From assembly GCA_963714255.1 (NCBI GenBank), contig CAVQNU010000021.1:124001-188000 (forward strand): a DNA stretch of 64,000 nt. Reading direction: 5' to 3'. This DNA is from Rhodovastum sp963714255. Lineage in GTDB: Bacteria; Pseudomonadota; Alphaproteobacteria; Acetobacterales; Acetobacteraceae. Position 1 is the first letter of the stretch, and every line of letters starts with the position of its first letter. This document shows, piece by piece, positions 1 through 8,605 of this stretch. Made by a program: the position numbers and the translations under genes. A model generated the notes under the pieces. That model was given only the letters and a program-made list of their open reading frames with translations, did no database searches and was not told where the DNA came from.

Positions 1-78
1 CTGACCGCCACCCAGAAGGTCCGCCGCCACATCGTGACCCGCGAGCATTCGGATTTGCTGGGGCGCATCGCGGCGTGA
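1..78 (+). CDS. C-terminal end of an unidentified protein (partial)
   Basis: The window opens inside a forward reading frame that ends at a TGA at 76-78, giving the last 25 residues, LTATQKVRRHIVTREHSDLL followed by GRIAA. The pattern LTxTxKVRR near a C-terminus resembles the end of AMP-forming acyl-CoA synthetases, which carry a conserved lysine in a similar setting. The fragment is too short to be sure. The gene is convergent with the ATP-grasp gene that follows. Confidence 0.4.
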   Translation: MTATQKVRRHIVTREHSDLLGRIAA

Positions 79-136
79 CCAAGAACTTGCCCGCATGTCG
101 GTGCGCGCAACGCAGATCGGTCTGGCGGAGCTTGGT

Positions 137-958
137 CTACGAGGCGCGCATGGTGAAGCCGGCGCGTTGGATAGCCTGCAGCCGGGGACGCTGGATCGCC
201 TGCAGGTAGCAGTCGAGGTATCTGTTGATGTCGAGGTGCAGCGACCACCCGAACCGCGGGTTGATTTCGAACAGCTTCGGCGCGCCGTCGACGATTTTGT
301 AGTTCGCACAGCCGGTGCCGGTGTAGCCCAGCAGCCGGTTGATCCGCACCAGGCAGGGGTCGAGTTCGAGGTTGGGCATCAGGGTGATATCAGCGGGCGG
401 CGCCCTGGTTCCCTTGACGACGAGCGCGTCCGGCATGCTGTAGCGGACATGCGTGGCGAACCGGGTCTGTCCGTTCACGGCGAGAAAATGCGCCGCCCAT
501 TCGGTGCTGCCCGGGATCGCCTGCTGGCGGAAAAAGGATTCGCCGTTCATCCGCGCCACACAGGCGGCATCCTCCGCCTTGTCATGCACGATGAAGCTGT
601 AATAACCGCCTTCATCCTCGGTTTTTTTGAAGATGTACGGCGTGCTGGCGCCCGCTTCATCCGGATACAGGGTCGGCACGACCTGGCCCAGGCCGGCCTC
701 GATCAGGAACCGGTTGAGCGCAAGCTTGCTGTTGCACAGGTTGACCGTCTCCACGGCCGGCAGCAGGCAGCGATCGTTGCCGGCCGGGCGGCGCCGTAGC
801 GCTTCGTAGTCCTCGAAGCCGAGCGGAACAACGCAATCGAAGTCGATGAAGTCAACGTCGTCAAATTTGTCGAACACAGCCCAGTACCGCGTCCGGTCGA
901 GACGGGCAATGATGGGATCTTTCCAATCACCTCGGGGGCCGAAAAGAATGCGTTGCAC
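137..958 (-). CDS. ATP-grasp domain protein of unknown substrate
   Basis: Predicted ATP-dependent carboxylate-amine or carboxylate-thiol ligase fold. The C-terminal half shows the ATP-grasp pattern: a YIFKK lysine segment near residue 130, then GTGCANYKIVDG, then FEINPRFGWS, where the Glu-x-Asn pair is the usual metal-binding site. No substrate-specific domain is recognisable. I place the start at a GTG at 958 because a GGGAGG ribosome site lies just upstream; a longer frame begins at a GTG at 1012 but has no such site. Length is then 273 aa, typical of small stand-alone ATP-grasp enzymes. It stands alone between a convergent gene and the ABC-F gene, with an upstream gap of about 365 bp that could hold its promoter. 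Confidence 0.7.
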   Translation of the reverse strand: MQRILFGPRGDWKDPIIARLDRTRYWAVFDKFDDVDFIDFDCVVPLGFEDYEALRRRPAGNDRCLLPAVETVNLCNSKLALNRFLIEAGLGQVVPTLYPDEAGASTPYIFKKTEDEGGYYSFIVHDKAEDAACVARMNGESFFRQQAIPGSTEWAAHFLAVNGQTRFATHVRYSMPDALVVKGTRAPPADITLMPNLELDPCLVRINRLLGYTGTGCANYKIVDGAPKLFEINPRFGWSLHLDINRYLDCYLQAIQRPRLQAIQRAGFTMRAS

Positions 959-1323
959 GAGACCTCCCTTTTCGAGACGAAACGGCCTTGCGACCTTTAC
1001 ATATCCATACACAGAGGAATTGCTATAGGAGCCACATCAACTGGACCCGCCGGCCCGAATGTCGGCGCGCATTTGCTCCGATCTTACCCGGCATTCGGCT
1101 CATGACGGGCTAGAATCAATAATTCTTAAGCTTACCGCTCCCGTAGATCGGGTGCCAATAGAATTCTGTATGCGCCGATACGATCGCCACGCGGGACGAT
1201 GCGGTTCAGATTGAGGTTAGGGGAGGGGTGTTAATAATCTGTGATTTATGAAGCTTGCTACGGATGGCCGCCTGGCCGAAGCGCTGCCCCTGGACCCTGC
1301 CAAGGGCTTTGGCCTTGGAATCC
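959..1323. other. Intergenic region between the ATP-grasp and ABC-F genes
   Basis: No credible gene is seen. The middle part (about 1100-1260) is less GC-rich than its surroundings and probably holds the promoter for the minus-strand ATP-grasp gene. The right end (1281-1322) is a degraded copy of the window's palindromic repeat, directly after the stop codon of the ABC-F gene. Confidence 0.5.
1281..1322. repeat. Degraded copy of the intergenic palindromic repeat
   Basis: Contains CCCTGGACCC and CCAAGGGC...GGCCTTGGAATCC, recognisable as the right-hand module of the repeat found throughout the window. It sits just beyond the 3' end of the ABC-F gene, like most other copies, and could form a terminator hairpin for it. 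Confidence 0.5.
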
Positions 1324-3198
1324 TTATGCTTCGGCGGCTTCCAGCGCTTCGGCCACTTCCAGCCATTCCGTTTCCGCGGCTTCCGTCTCGCGCCCAATCG
1401 CAGCAAGACGGGTCTGCGCGGCGGTGACCTCGGCAGCGCGGCCAGGCACATACAGGCCGGGATCGGCCAGCTTCGCCTCGATCTTCGCACGTTCCGTTGC
1501 CAGTTTGGCAATCCTGGCCTCGGCGTCGCGGGCACGCTTGCGCAAAGGCGCGGTGGCGGCACGCGCCTCGGCGCGCTCGCGACGATCCTCGCGCTTCGTG
1601 GGCGCGGCGTCGGCGCGCCCGGCCGGGCGCGCACGCTCGGCCAGCAGCGCGCGATACTCGTCGAGATCGCCCTCGAAAGGCTGCACCGTGCCGTCGGCCA
1701 CCAGCCAGAGCCGGTCGGCCACCAGCTCCACCAGATGCGGATCATGGGTGATCAGCAGCACTGCCCCCTCGAAATCGGCGAGCGCGCGCACCAGCGCCTC
1801 ACGGGCGTCGATGTCGAGGTGGTTGGTGGGCTCGTCGAGGATCAGCAACTGCGGGGCGTCGCGGGTGGCCAGCGCCAGCAGCAGCCGCGCCTTCTCGCCG
1901 CCGGAGAGGCTGCTGACGGCCGTGTTGGCGCGGTCGGCGTCGAGGCCGAAACGGGCGAGCTGGGCGCGCACCTGCGCGATCGCCGCGCGCGGCAGGGCAC
2001 GCGCCATGTGCGCGACCGGCGTTTCCGCGGGCACCAGCTCCTCGGCCTGGTGCTGGGCGAAATAGCCGACCTTCAGCTTCGGACCCCGCCGCACCTCGCC
2101 CGCCATCGGCGCCAGCCGCCCGGCCACCAGCTTGGCGAGGGTGGACTTGCCGTTGCCGTTGGCGCCGAGCAGGGCGATGCGGTCGTCCATGTCAACCCGC
2201 AAAGACAGGCCGCGGAGAACAGCGCGGCCGTCATACCCGGCGGACGCCTGATCGAGCGCCAGAATAGGCGGGGCGATCTGGGCGGGCTGAGGAAAGTCGA
2301 AATGGGTGGGCGAATCTTCCACCACCGCCTCGATCGCCGGCAGTTTGGCGATGGCTTTCAGCCGCGCCTGCGCCTGCCGCGCCTTGCTCGCCTTGTAGCG
2401 GAACCGGTCGACATAGGCCTGCATATGGGCGCGCTGGGCGGCGACCTTGGTGGCCATGGCGGCCTGCTGCATCGCCCGCTCGGTGCGGATGCGCACGAAC
2501 TCCTCGTAGCCGCCGGGCGTGAGGCTGATCTTGCCGCGGTCGAGATGGGCGATGGCGTGCACGCAGCGGTCGAGCAACCCGCGGTCGTGCGAGACGATGA
2601 TCGCCGCGCCGGGGAACTTCGCCAGCCAGGTTTCCAGCCACAGCGTGGCCTCGAGGTCGAGATGGTTGGTCGGCTCGTCCAGCAGCAGCAGGTCGGGGGC
2701 GGCGAACAGAGCGGTGGCCAGTGCCACCCGCATGCGCCAGCCGCCGGAAAACGTGCCGACCGGGCGCGCCTGGGCGGCGGCGTCGAAGCCGAGCCCGGCC
2801 AGGATGGCTGCCGCCCGGGCGGGGGCGCTGTCGGCCCCGATCGCGCGCAGGCGCTCATGGATTTCGTCCAGCCGGTGCGGGTCGGCCGATTCGTGTTCGG
2901 CTTCGGCGAGCAAGGCAAGCCGTTCTGGGTCGCCCTGCAGCACGATATCGGTCAGGCTCAGCGCGCCTTCCGGCGCTTCCTGCTTCACCTGGCCGAGCCG
3001 GGCGGTTTTGGCCAGGCGGATGTCGCCGCCGTCGATGGCGAGATCGCCGGTGATCGCTTTCAGCAAAGTGGACTTGCCGGCACCGTTGCGGCCGAGCAGG
3101 CCGATGCGCTTGCCGGCATCGACCGCGAGATCCGCCCGGTCGAGCAGGGTGCGGCCGCCGAGACGGATGGTGATGCCGCTGAGGGTGAGGAGACTCAT
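1324..3198 (-). CDS. yheS: ABC-F family ATPase, YheS-like
   Basis: Soluble tandem ATP-binding cassette protein of the ABC-F group, which acts at the ribosomal E site rather than in membrane transport. Two nucleotide-binding domains are present: the first with Walker A GRNGAGKST (about residues 36-44), signature SGGWRMR and LLLLDEPTNHLDL; the second with Walker A GANGNGKST (about 345), LSGGEKARL and LLILDEPTNHLDI. Between them lies the charged P-site tRNA-interaction linker (HMQAYVDRFRYKASKARQAQ). A coiled-coil C-terminal tail rich in Ala, Arg and Glu follows. Length (624 aa) and order match E. coli YheS closely. There is no transmembrane segment. The gene is divergent from thrS, and a strong inverted repeat lies between them. 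Confidence 0.9.
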   Translation of the reverse strand: MSLLTLSGITIRLGGRTLLDRADLAVDAGKRIGLLGRNGAGKSTLLKAITGDLAIDGGDIRLAKTARLGQVKQEAPEGALSLTDIVLQGDPERLALLAEAEHESADPHRLDEIHERLRAIGADSAPARAAAILAGLGFDAAAQARPVGTFSGGWRMRVALATALFAAPDLLLLDEPTNHLDLEATLWLETWLAKFPGAAIIVSHDRGLLDRCVHAIAHLDRGKISLTPGGYEEFVRIRTERAMQQAAMATKVAAQRAHMQAYVDRFRYKASKARQAQARLKAIAKLPAIEAVVEDSPTHFDFPQPAQIAPPILALDQASAGYDGRAVLRGLSLRVDMDDRIALLGANGNGKSTLAKLVAGRLAPMAGEVRRGPKLKVGYFAQHQAEELVPAETPVAHMARALPRAAIAQVRAQLARFGLDADRANTAVSSLSGGEKARLLLALATRDAPQLLILDEPTNHLDIDAREALVRALADFEGAVLLITHDPHLVELVADRLWLVADGTVQPFEGDLDEYRALLAERARPAGRADAAPTKREDRRERAEARAATAPLRKRARDAEARIAKLATERAKIEAKLADPGLYVPGRAAEVTAAQTRLAAIGRETEAAETEWLEVAEALEAAEA

Positions 3199-3233
3199 GG
3201 GCGGGATGTAGCGGCGGGCTGGGTGGATTGGTA

Positions 3234-3292
3234 GCGGGGTTTAGGGAAGGAAGGCCAGGGCACTGCCCTGGCCTTCCTTCCTTAAACCCCGC
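3234..3292. repeat. Near-perfect 29-bp inverted repeat with a 1-nt spacer
   Basis: The left arm (3234-3262) and right arm (3264-3292) are reverse complements except for one base, with a single C between them. The outer part reads GCGGGGTTTA and the inner part GGAAGGAAGGCCAGGGCA, the same outer module as the left arm of the intergenic repeat family. Here the element lacks the central spacer and lies upstream of both flanking genes, so a terminator role is less obvious. Confidence 0.85.
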
Positions 3293-3374
3293 AATGTCGA
3301 CCCCGGCGGGGTTGCGCCCCAGGCGCCGCAACGCCATAGAACCAGCCCGATTTTCGCCACCAGGAGCGTTCCCC

Positions 3375-5327
3375 ATGCCCGCCATCCGCCTGCCCGACGG
3401 TTCCGTGCGCCGTTTCGAAGGGCCGGTTCCGGGCACCACCGTCGCCGCATCCATCGGCCCCGGACTTGCCCGCGCCGCCCTGGCCATGAAGCTCGACGGC
3501 ACGCTGGTGGACCTCGCCACGCCGATCGACCACGACGCCGAAGTCGTATTCGTCACGCGCAAGGACCCGGAGGCGCTGGAGCTGATCCGCCACGACGCCG
3601 CCCATGTGCTCGCCGAGGCGGTGCAGGCGCTGTTTCCCGGCACCCAGGTCACCATCGGTCCTGCGATCGACAACGGCTTCTACTACGATTTCGCCCGCAA
3701 CGAGCCGTTCACGCCCGAGGATTTCCCGGCGATCGAAGCGAAAATGCGCGAAATCGTCGCCGCCAATGCGCCTTTCGTGCGCGAGGTGGTCGATCGCGAC
3801 GATGCCATCCGCGCCTTCAGCGACAAGGGCGAGAAATACAAGGCCGAACTTATCCAGGACCTGCCGCGCGACGTGCCGATCAGCCTGTACCACCAGGGCG
3901 ACTGGATGGATCTCTGCCGCGGCCCGCATTTGCGCTCCACCGGCGACATAGGCAGCGCCTTCAAGCTGATGAAGGTCGCCGGCGCCTATTGGCGGGGCGA
4001 TCACCGCAACGCCATGCTCAGCCGCATCTACGGCACCGCCTGGCGCGACCAGAAGGAACTCGACGCCTATCTGCACATGCTGGAGGAGGCGGAGAAGCGC
4101 GACCACCGGCGCATCGGCCGCGAACTCGACCTGTTCCATTTGCAGGAGGAAGCGGTGGGCAGCGTGTTCTGGCACCCCAAGGGCTGGAAGCTTTACCGCA
4201 CCGCCGAGGACTACATGCGCCGCCGGCTCGACGCCGCCGGCTACCAGGAGGTCAAGACGCCGCAGCTCGTGGATCGCGCGCTGTGGGAGCAGTCGGGGCA
4301 CTGGGAGAAGTTCCGCGAGCACATGTTCATCGCCCAGGTGGAAGACGAGAACCGCACCTACGCGCTCAAGCCGATGAACTGTCCGGGGGCGGTGATGATC
4401 TTCCGCCAGGGCATCAGGTCGTACCGGGAACTGCCGCTGCGCCTGGCCGAGTTCGGCGCCTGCCACCGCTACGAGCCGTCCGGCGCCTTGCACGGCATCA
4501 TGCGGGTGCGCGCGTTTCTCCAGGACGACGCACATATCTTCTGCACCGAGGCGCAAGTGGCCGACGAAACTGTGCGTTTCGTCGATCTTCTGTCCTCAAT
4601 TTACCGTGACTTCGGCTTCGCGGAGTTCCAGGTGAAATTCTCCGACCGGCCGGCGCTGCGCGCTGGCTCCGATGCGGTGTGGGACCGCGCCGAGGCGGCG
4701 CTGAAGGAAGCCTGCGCGACCGCGGGCGTCGAATACACGCTGAACCCGGGGGAGGGGGCATTCTACGGCCCCAAGCTCGAATTCGTGTTGCGCGACGCGA
4801 TCGGCCGTGACTGGCAGTGCGGCACTTTACAGGTCGATTTCGTGCTGCCGGAGCGGCTGGACGCGGAGTATGTGGGCGAGGATGGCGGGCGGCACCGCCC
4901 GGTCATGCTGCACCGTGCCATTCTCGGCAGTTTCGAACGTTTCCTGGGCATTCTCATCGAGCAATATGCCGGCCGGTTTCCGCTCTGGCTGGCGCCGGTG
5001 CAGGTGGCGGTGGCGACCATCGTCTCGGACGCCGATGACTACGCGCAGGAGGTGGTCGCGGCACTGCGCGCCGCCGGGCTTTCAGTGAAAATTGATCTTT
5101 CCAACCAGAAGATCAACGCCAAGGTGCGCGACCACAGTTTGCAGCGGGTGCCGGCGATTGCCGTGGTCGGGCGGCGCGAGGCGGAGGAGCGGACCGTGGC
5201 GCTGCGCCGCCTCGGCGGGGAGGCACAGGAGGTGCTGAAGCTGGCGGATGCGGTGGCGCGGCTTGCTGCCGAGGCGACGCCGCCGGATTTGCTGCGCCCC
5301 GATCAGCTTCACATCGCGACGAACTGA
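3375..5327 (+). CDS. thrS: Threonine--tRNA ligase
   Basis: Class II synthetase that charges tRNA-Thr. In order: an N-terminal TGS domain (about 1-60), the editing domain with His73 and His77 (HDAAHVLAE) and a later GDHRNAMLSRIYG segment, the catalytic core with MNCPGAVMIF (zinc ligand Cys336), QDDAHIFC (His387) and MLHRAILGSFERF (His513), and the C-terminal anticodon-binding domain from about 545. I choose the ATG at 3375 because AGGAG lies just upstream at 3362-3366 and the protein then starts at the TGS domain; the frame is open further upstream but runs through a repeat. Length 650 aa is normal. infC follows 117 bp downstream, the usual thrS-infC order. Confidence 0.97.
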   Translation: MPAIRLPDGSVRRFEGPVPGTTVAASIGPGLARAALAMKLDGTLVDLATPIDHDAEVVFVTRKDPEALELIRHDAAHVLAEAVQALFPGTQVTIGPAIDNGFYYDFARNEPFTPEDFPAIEAKMREIVAANAPFVREVVDRDDAIRAFSDKGEKYKAELIQDLPRDVPISLYHQGDWMDLCRGPHLRSTGDIGSAFKLMKVAGAYWRGDHRNAMLSRIYGTAWRDQKELDAYLHMLEEAEKRDHRRIGRELDLFHLQEEAVGSVFWHPKGWKLYRTAEDYMRRRLDAAGYQEVKTPQLVDRALWEQSGHWEKFREHMFIAQVEDENRTYALKPMNCPGAVMIFRQGIRSYRELPLRLAEFGACHRYEPSGALHGIMRVRAFLQDDAHIFCTEAQVADETVRFVDLLSSIYRDFGFAEFQVKFSDRPALRAGSDAVWDRAEAALKEACATAGVEYTLNPGEGAFYGPKLEFVLRDAIGRDWQCGTLQVDFVLPERLDAEYVGEDGGRHRPVMLHRAILGSFERFLGILIEQYAGRFPLWLAPVQVAVATIVSDADDYAQEVVAALRAAGLSVKIDLSNQKINAKVRDHSLQRVPAIAVVGRREAEERTVALRRLGGEAQEVLKLADAVARLAAEATPPDLLRPDQLHIATN

Positions 5328-5385
5328 CCTGCGCCGTCTGCCGCTTGCTTGCGTGCGGCGGCGTGGTGAAACTATCATGTTCTTC

Positions 5386-5413
5386 GTGCCGGGTTCTGGG
5401 AAGGACCCGGCAC
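5386..5413 (+). promoter_or_regulatory. Stem-loop in the thrS-infC spacer
   Basis: GTGCCGGGT at 5386-5394 pairs perfectly with ACCCGGCAC at 5405-5413 around a 10-nt loop. No U-tract follows, so it is not a standard intrinsic terminator. Its place 31 nt before the presumed infC start suggests a leader structure or an mRNA processing point; the role is inferred. Confidence 0.5.
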
Positions 5414-5444
5414 GGCGATTCCGTAACAGCCACAGGAGACCACC

Positions 5445-5981
5445 ATAGCCAGAGGACCAATGCCCGCCTCGCCAACCCGCGACGGGCCCCGAGTCAACGA
5501 GGAGATCCGTGTCCCCCAGGTTCGTCTGATCGACCAGGACGGCGAGATGCAGGGCGTGATGACCGCCCGCGAGGCGCTGCACCGCGCTTTTTCCGTCGGC
5601 CTCGACCTGCTCGAAATCAGCCCCAACGCCGAGCCGCCGGTCGTGAAGATTCTCGACTACGGCAAGTATAAATACGAGCAGCAAAAAAAGAAGAACGAGG
5701 CCAAGAAGAAACAAAAAGTCATCGAAATCAAGGAAATCAAGGTCCGCCCGAATATCGACGAAAACGACTATCAGGTCAAGCTGCGGGCCATGAAGACGTT
5801 CATCGAGGAAGGCGACAAGGTCAAGGTGACGCTGCGGTTCCGCGGCCGCGAAATGGCGCACCAGGATATCGGCATCAAGGTTCTCGAACGCATTCGCGGC
5901 GACATGGACGCCAGCACCAAGGTCGAACAAATGCCGCGTATGGAAAACCGCCAGATGATCATGGTGCTGACGCCGCGCTGA
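5445..5981 (+). CDS. infC: Translation initiation factor IF-3, probable AUA start
   Basis: IF-3 binds the 30S subunit and checks start-codon and initiator-tRNA pairing. The protein has the N-domain (RVNEEIRVPQVRLID, GVM, ALHRAFSVGLDLLEI), the lysine-rich linker (KYKYEQQKKKNEAKKKQK) and the C-domain (IKEIKVRPNIDENDY, KVKVTLRFRGREMAHQ). An in-frame ATG lies at 5460, but the best Shine-Dalgarno (AGGAG, 5434-5438) is 6 nt upstream of an in-frame ATA at 5445, which would add the residues MARGP. Rare non-AUG starts in infC allow IF-3 to repress its own translation in other bacteria, so the ATA start is preferred here; 5460 remains the fallback. Length is 178 aa from ATA or 173 from ATG. Confidence 0.93.
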   Translation: MARGPMPASPTRDGPRVNEEIRVPQVRLIDQDGEMQGVMTAREALHRAFSVGLDLLEISPNAEPPVVKILDYGKYKYEQQKKKNEAKKKQKVIEIKEIKVRPNIDENDYQVKLRAMKTFIEEGDKVKVTLRFRGREMAHQDIGIKVLERIRGDMDASTKVEQMPRMENRQMIMVLTPR

Positions 5982-6065
5982 CGGCGGGCGCCCCGGCTGG
6001 CCCAATCGGGGCGTACCCCCGAGCCCCACCCCGCGGGCAGCGCACCCTTCGGCGCGACGGCGTCG

Positions 6066-6105
6066 CCCTGGACCCACCAAGGGCCGATCGGCCCTTGGAA
6101 TCCGG
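6066..6105. repeat. Partial intergenic palindromic repeat
   Basis: CCCTGGACCCACCAAGGGCC followed by GATCGGCCCTTGGAATCC makes a CCAAGGGCC/GGCCCTTGG hairpin, a right-half fragment of the family. Confidence 0.6.
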
Positions 6106-6276
6106 AATTTCTCAAGGATTGCGGGCAGGGCTCGGGTGCGGATCTGCGCCCTGCCAGGTGTTCTCGCCAGAGCCTGCGCAGAAGCCGGAGCCTGCGCAGA
6201 ATGCGTCGGCCAGCCGGAAGATGCGGGGCTCCGCGACGAGGTGCTGCATTTGGCCGACATCCCCACGACGCCGGCT

Positions 6277-6348
6277 GTTAAGTCATGGGTTCCAAGGGCC
6301 TCTCGGCCCTTGGCGGGTCCAGGGCAGAGCCCTGGCCTGCCTTTTTTC
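6277..6348. repeat. Right-half intergenic palindromic repeat
   Basis: GTTAAGTCATGGGTTCCAAG leads into CCAAGGGCC-TCTC-GGCCCTTGG and then CCAGGGCAGAGCCCTGG, ending in a T-run. These are the two stems of the right module. It abuts the stop codon of the last exporter permease gene. Confidence 0.75.
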
Positions 6349-6349
6349 T

Positions 6350-7465
6350 TCAATCCAGCGATTTGCGAAACCGCAGCACACTCAGCGCAAGCATCCCCAC
6401 CCCAAGCAGTCCCATCGCCGTCAGCGGAGCCCACAGCACATCGGCGGTGGCTCCCTTGAGGAACACGGCGCGGATGACAACCAGGAAGTAGCGCAGCGGA
6501 TTGATCAGGGTGAACCATTGCAGGAACGCCGGCATGGCGGCGATCGGGAAGGCAAATCCCGACAGGATGAAAAACGGGTTCACCAGGAAGAAGTTCAACG
6601 CAAACGCCTGCTGCTGCGTGCGCGCCAGCGTCGACAGCAGCAGACCGAGACCCAGCGCGGCCAGCAGGAACAGCGACGAGCCGAGCAGCATCACCAGCGG
6701 GCTGCCGACGAACGGAATGCCGAACCACAGCACGCCGAACACCGTCACCAGGGCCACGTCGCCGAGACCGATCAGGAAGAACGGTACCGTCTTGCCGAGG
6801 ATGAACTCAAACGGCCGGATCGGGCTCACCATGATCTGCTCCAGCGTGCCCACTTCGCGCTCGCGCACCACGGCCAGCGCCGTCAGGCTGACCACCTGGA
6901 TGAGCGTCAGCGTGCCGATCACGCCGGGGATGAAGAACCAGCGGTCGTCGAGACCTTCATTGAACCACGGACGTTCCTGCAGTGCCACGGCCGAGGCGGG
7001 CGCGGCCGCCCCGGCGTTTCGCATTGCCTCGGCCTGGAACCGGGCGACGATCAGGCTGACATAGCCGAGTGCGATCAGCGCCGTGTTCGAATTGGTGCCG
7101 TCAACCGAGACCTGCAATGGCGCGGTCCGGCCGTTCGCCAGCCGCTGCGCAAACCCGGCGTGGATGACGAGCGCCACCACCGCACGGCCGGTGTCGATGG
7201 CGTGGGTTATCTCGTGCTGGGTCTGCGCGATGTCAACGATGTCGAAACGGCCGGTCGCGGCGAAATGCGACACCAGGAGGCGGCTCGCCTGGCTGTGATC
7301 GAGGTCGAGCACGACCGTGGCCACATGATTGACCGTGAAGGTCGCCGCATAGCCGAACACAAGCACCTGAATGAGCAGCGGGACGACCAGCCGGAACATC
7401 GCCCAGCGGTCGCGGCGGAGTTCGAGAAACTCCTTGACCAGCATGACGTACAGGCGATCGAACAT
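6350..7465 (-). CDS. ABC-2 type permease, YbhR-like
   Basis: Inner-membrane permease subunit of an ABC exporter. One N-terminal membrane segment (about 25-45) is followed by a large periplasmic domain (about 50-180) and five C-terminal hydrophobic segments (about 185-370), the usual ABC-2 plan. The motif REREVGTLEQIMVSPIRPFEFILGK, given here in part as VREREVGTLEQIMVSP, is characteristic of the family. It is the last gene of a five-gene minus-strand operon; 3 nt separate its start from the stop of the sister permease. The two permeases are paralogous (both keep the WFNE segment and the LKG loop near the C-terminus) and likely form a heterodimer, as YbhS and YbhR do. Confidence 0.9.
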   Translation of the reverse strand: MFDRLYVMLVKEFLELRRDRWAMFRLVVPLLIQVLVFGYAATFTVNHVATVVLDLDHSQASRLLVSHFAATGRFDIVDIAQTQHEITHAIDTGRAVVALVIHAGFAQRLANGRTAPLQVSVDGTNSNTALIALGYVSLIVARFQAEAMRNAGAAAPASAVALQERPWFNEGLDDRWFFIPGVIGTLTLIQVVSLTALAVVREREVGTLEQIMVSPIRPFEFILGKTVPFFLIGLGDVALVTVFGVLWFGIPFVGSPLVMLLGSSLFLLAALGLGLLLSTLARTQQQAFALNFFLVNPFFILSGFAFPIAAMPAFLQWFTLINPLRYFLVVIRAVFLKGATADVLWAPLTAMGLLGVGMLALSVLRFRKSLD

Positions 7466-7468
7466 CGT

Positions 7469-8605
7469 TCAGTCCAGGCGCTTGCGGAAGGAGCGTGCGG
7501 CGATCCAGATGATGGCCAGCGTGTACAGCACCAGCGCCAGGATCGGCGCCGCCAGATCCAGCACCGTGCTGCCCTTGAGGAAAACTGCCCGAAGGATCGT
7601 TACGTAATAGCGCGCGTGGACGATCAGGGTCATGGCCTGGATCGGCGCCGGCATCTGGTCGATCGGGAAGGTGTAGCCCGACAACAGGCTGATCGGCAGC
7701 ATGGTGAGAATCAGCGCCACCTGGCTGGCGCCAAGCTGGCTGCGGATGCGCACCGACACAAGATAGCCAATGCCCATGACGACAATGGTGAACAGGCCGG
7801 TGGTCAGCACCAGCGTGCCGAGGCCGCCGCGGAACGGCACCTCGAACCAGAAAGCCGCGGCGCAGAGGCAGAACGCCGCGTCGAACAATCCGATGGCGAA
7901 ATACGGAATCAGCTTGCCGGCCATGAGTTCAAGCGCAGTCACCGGGGTCGAAATAAGCTGCTCCATCGTGCCGCGTTCCCACTCACGCGAGACGGTGAGC
8001 GAGGTGAGCTGGGCGCCGACCAGGCCGAGGATCACCGCAACGACGCCGGGGATGATGAAATTGCGGCTGTCCAGCGCTTCGTTGAACCAGACGCGCGGCT
8101 GCAGATCGACTGCGCCCACGCTGGGTGGCCTGGTGCCGTGCGCGCCCGCCCAGCGGGCGGTGAAATCGGCCGCCGCCAACACGACCACGCCCTGCGCATA
8201 GCCGGTGGCGATGGTCGTTGTGTTGGCGTCGGTCGCATCGAACACCGTCTGCACAGCGGCATTGCCGGTGGCGGCAAGCGTGCGGGAGAAATCCACCGGG
8301 ATGGTGACCGCGCCGATACAGGTGCCGCGGGTCATGGCATCGCGCACCGCCCGCTCGTCCGGCAGGATGCGGGCGATGACGAACCAGTCCGACGCCACCA
8401 GCCGCTCGACCAGGGCACGGCTGGTCTGGCTGCGCTCCTGGTCATAGATGCAGAGCGGCACGCGCCGGATGTCGAGGCTGACGCCGTAGCCGAGCAGCAC
8501 CATCTGCATCAGCGGCATCAGCAGGGCGATGGTCAGGCTGCGCGGATCGCGCCAGATCTGCAGCGTCTCCTTGAACGCGATGGCGAACAGGCGCTGCAGG
8601 TTCAT
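7469..8605 (-). CDS. ABC-2 type permease, YbhS-like
   Basis: Paralogue of the downstream permease, 378 aa, with the same plan: one N-terminal membrane helix (PRSLTIALLMPLMQMVLLGY), a periplasmic domain (to about 190) and a C-terminal membrane block containing SREWERGTMEQLISTPVTAL. The start ATG overlaps the stop of the upstream ATPase gene by 4 nt (8602-8605), indicating translational coupling. An open frame continues further upstream but only as antisense of the ATPase domain reading frame, so the internal ATG is correct. Confidence 0.9.
   Translation of the reverse strand: MNLQRLFAIAFKETLQIWRDPRSLTIALLMPLMQMVLLGYGVSLDIRRVPLCIYDQERSQTSRALVERLVASDWFVIARILPDERAVRDAMTRGTCIGAVTIPVDFSRTLAATGNAAVQTVFDATDANTTTIATGYAQGVVVLAAADFTARWAGAHGTRPPSVGAVDLQPRVWFNEALDSRNFIIPGVVAVILGLVGAQLTSLTVSREWERGTMEQLISTPVTALELMAGKLIPYFAIGLFDAAFCLCAAAFWFEVPFRGGLGTLVLTTGLFTIVVMGIGYLVSVRIRSQLGASQVALILTMLPISLLSGYTFPIDQMPAPIQAMTLIVHARYYVTILRAVFLKGSTVLDLAAPILALVLYTLAIIWIAARSFRKRLD

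Larger units (their letters stand above)
5982..6349. other. Gene-free spacer with repeat fragments
   Basis: No gene is credible here. It holds two partial copies of the palindromic repeat (6066-6105 and 6277-6348). Between them are two close copies of the 12-mer AGCCTGCGCAGA, about 6174 and 6190. The right part lies at the shared 3' end of infC and the minus-strand exporter operon, so it probably terminates both. Confidence 0.55.

Noticed and set aside
1255..3234. 659-codon forward frame opposite the ABC-F gene
   Set aside because: It is antisense to a well-conserved gene, rich in Arg, Gln and His as expected of GC-rich shadow frames, and has no ribosome site or motif.
3293..3374. T-box or tRNA-like leader in front of thrS
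   Set aside because: The leader is short and shows no antiterminator fold; thrS control by T-box is not expected in proteobacteria.
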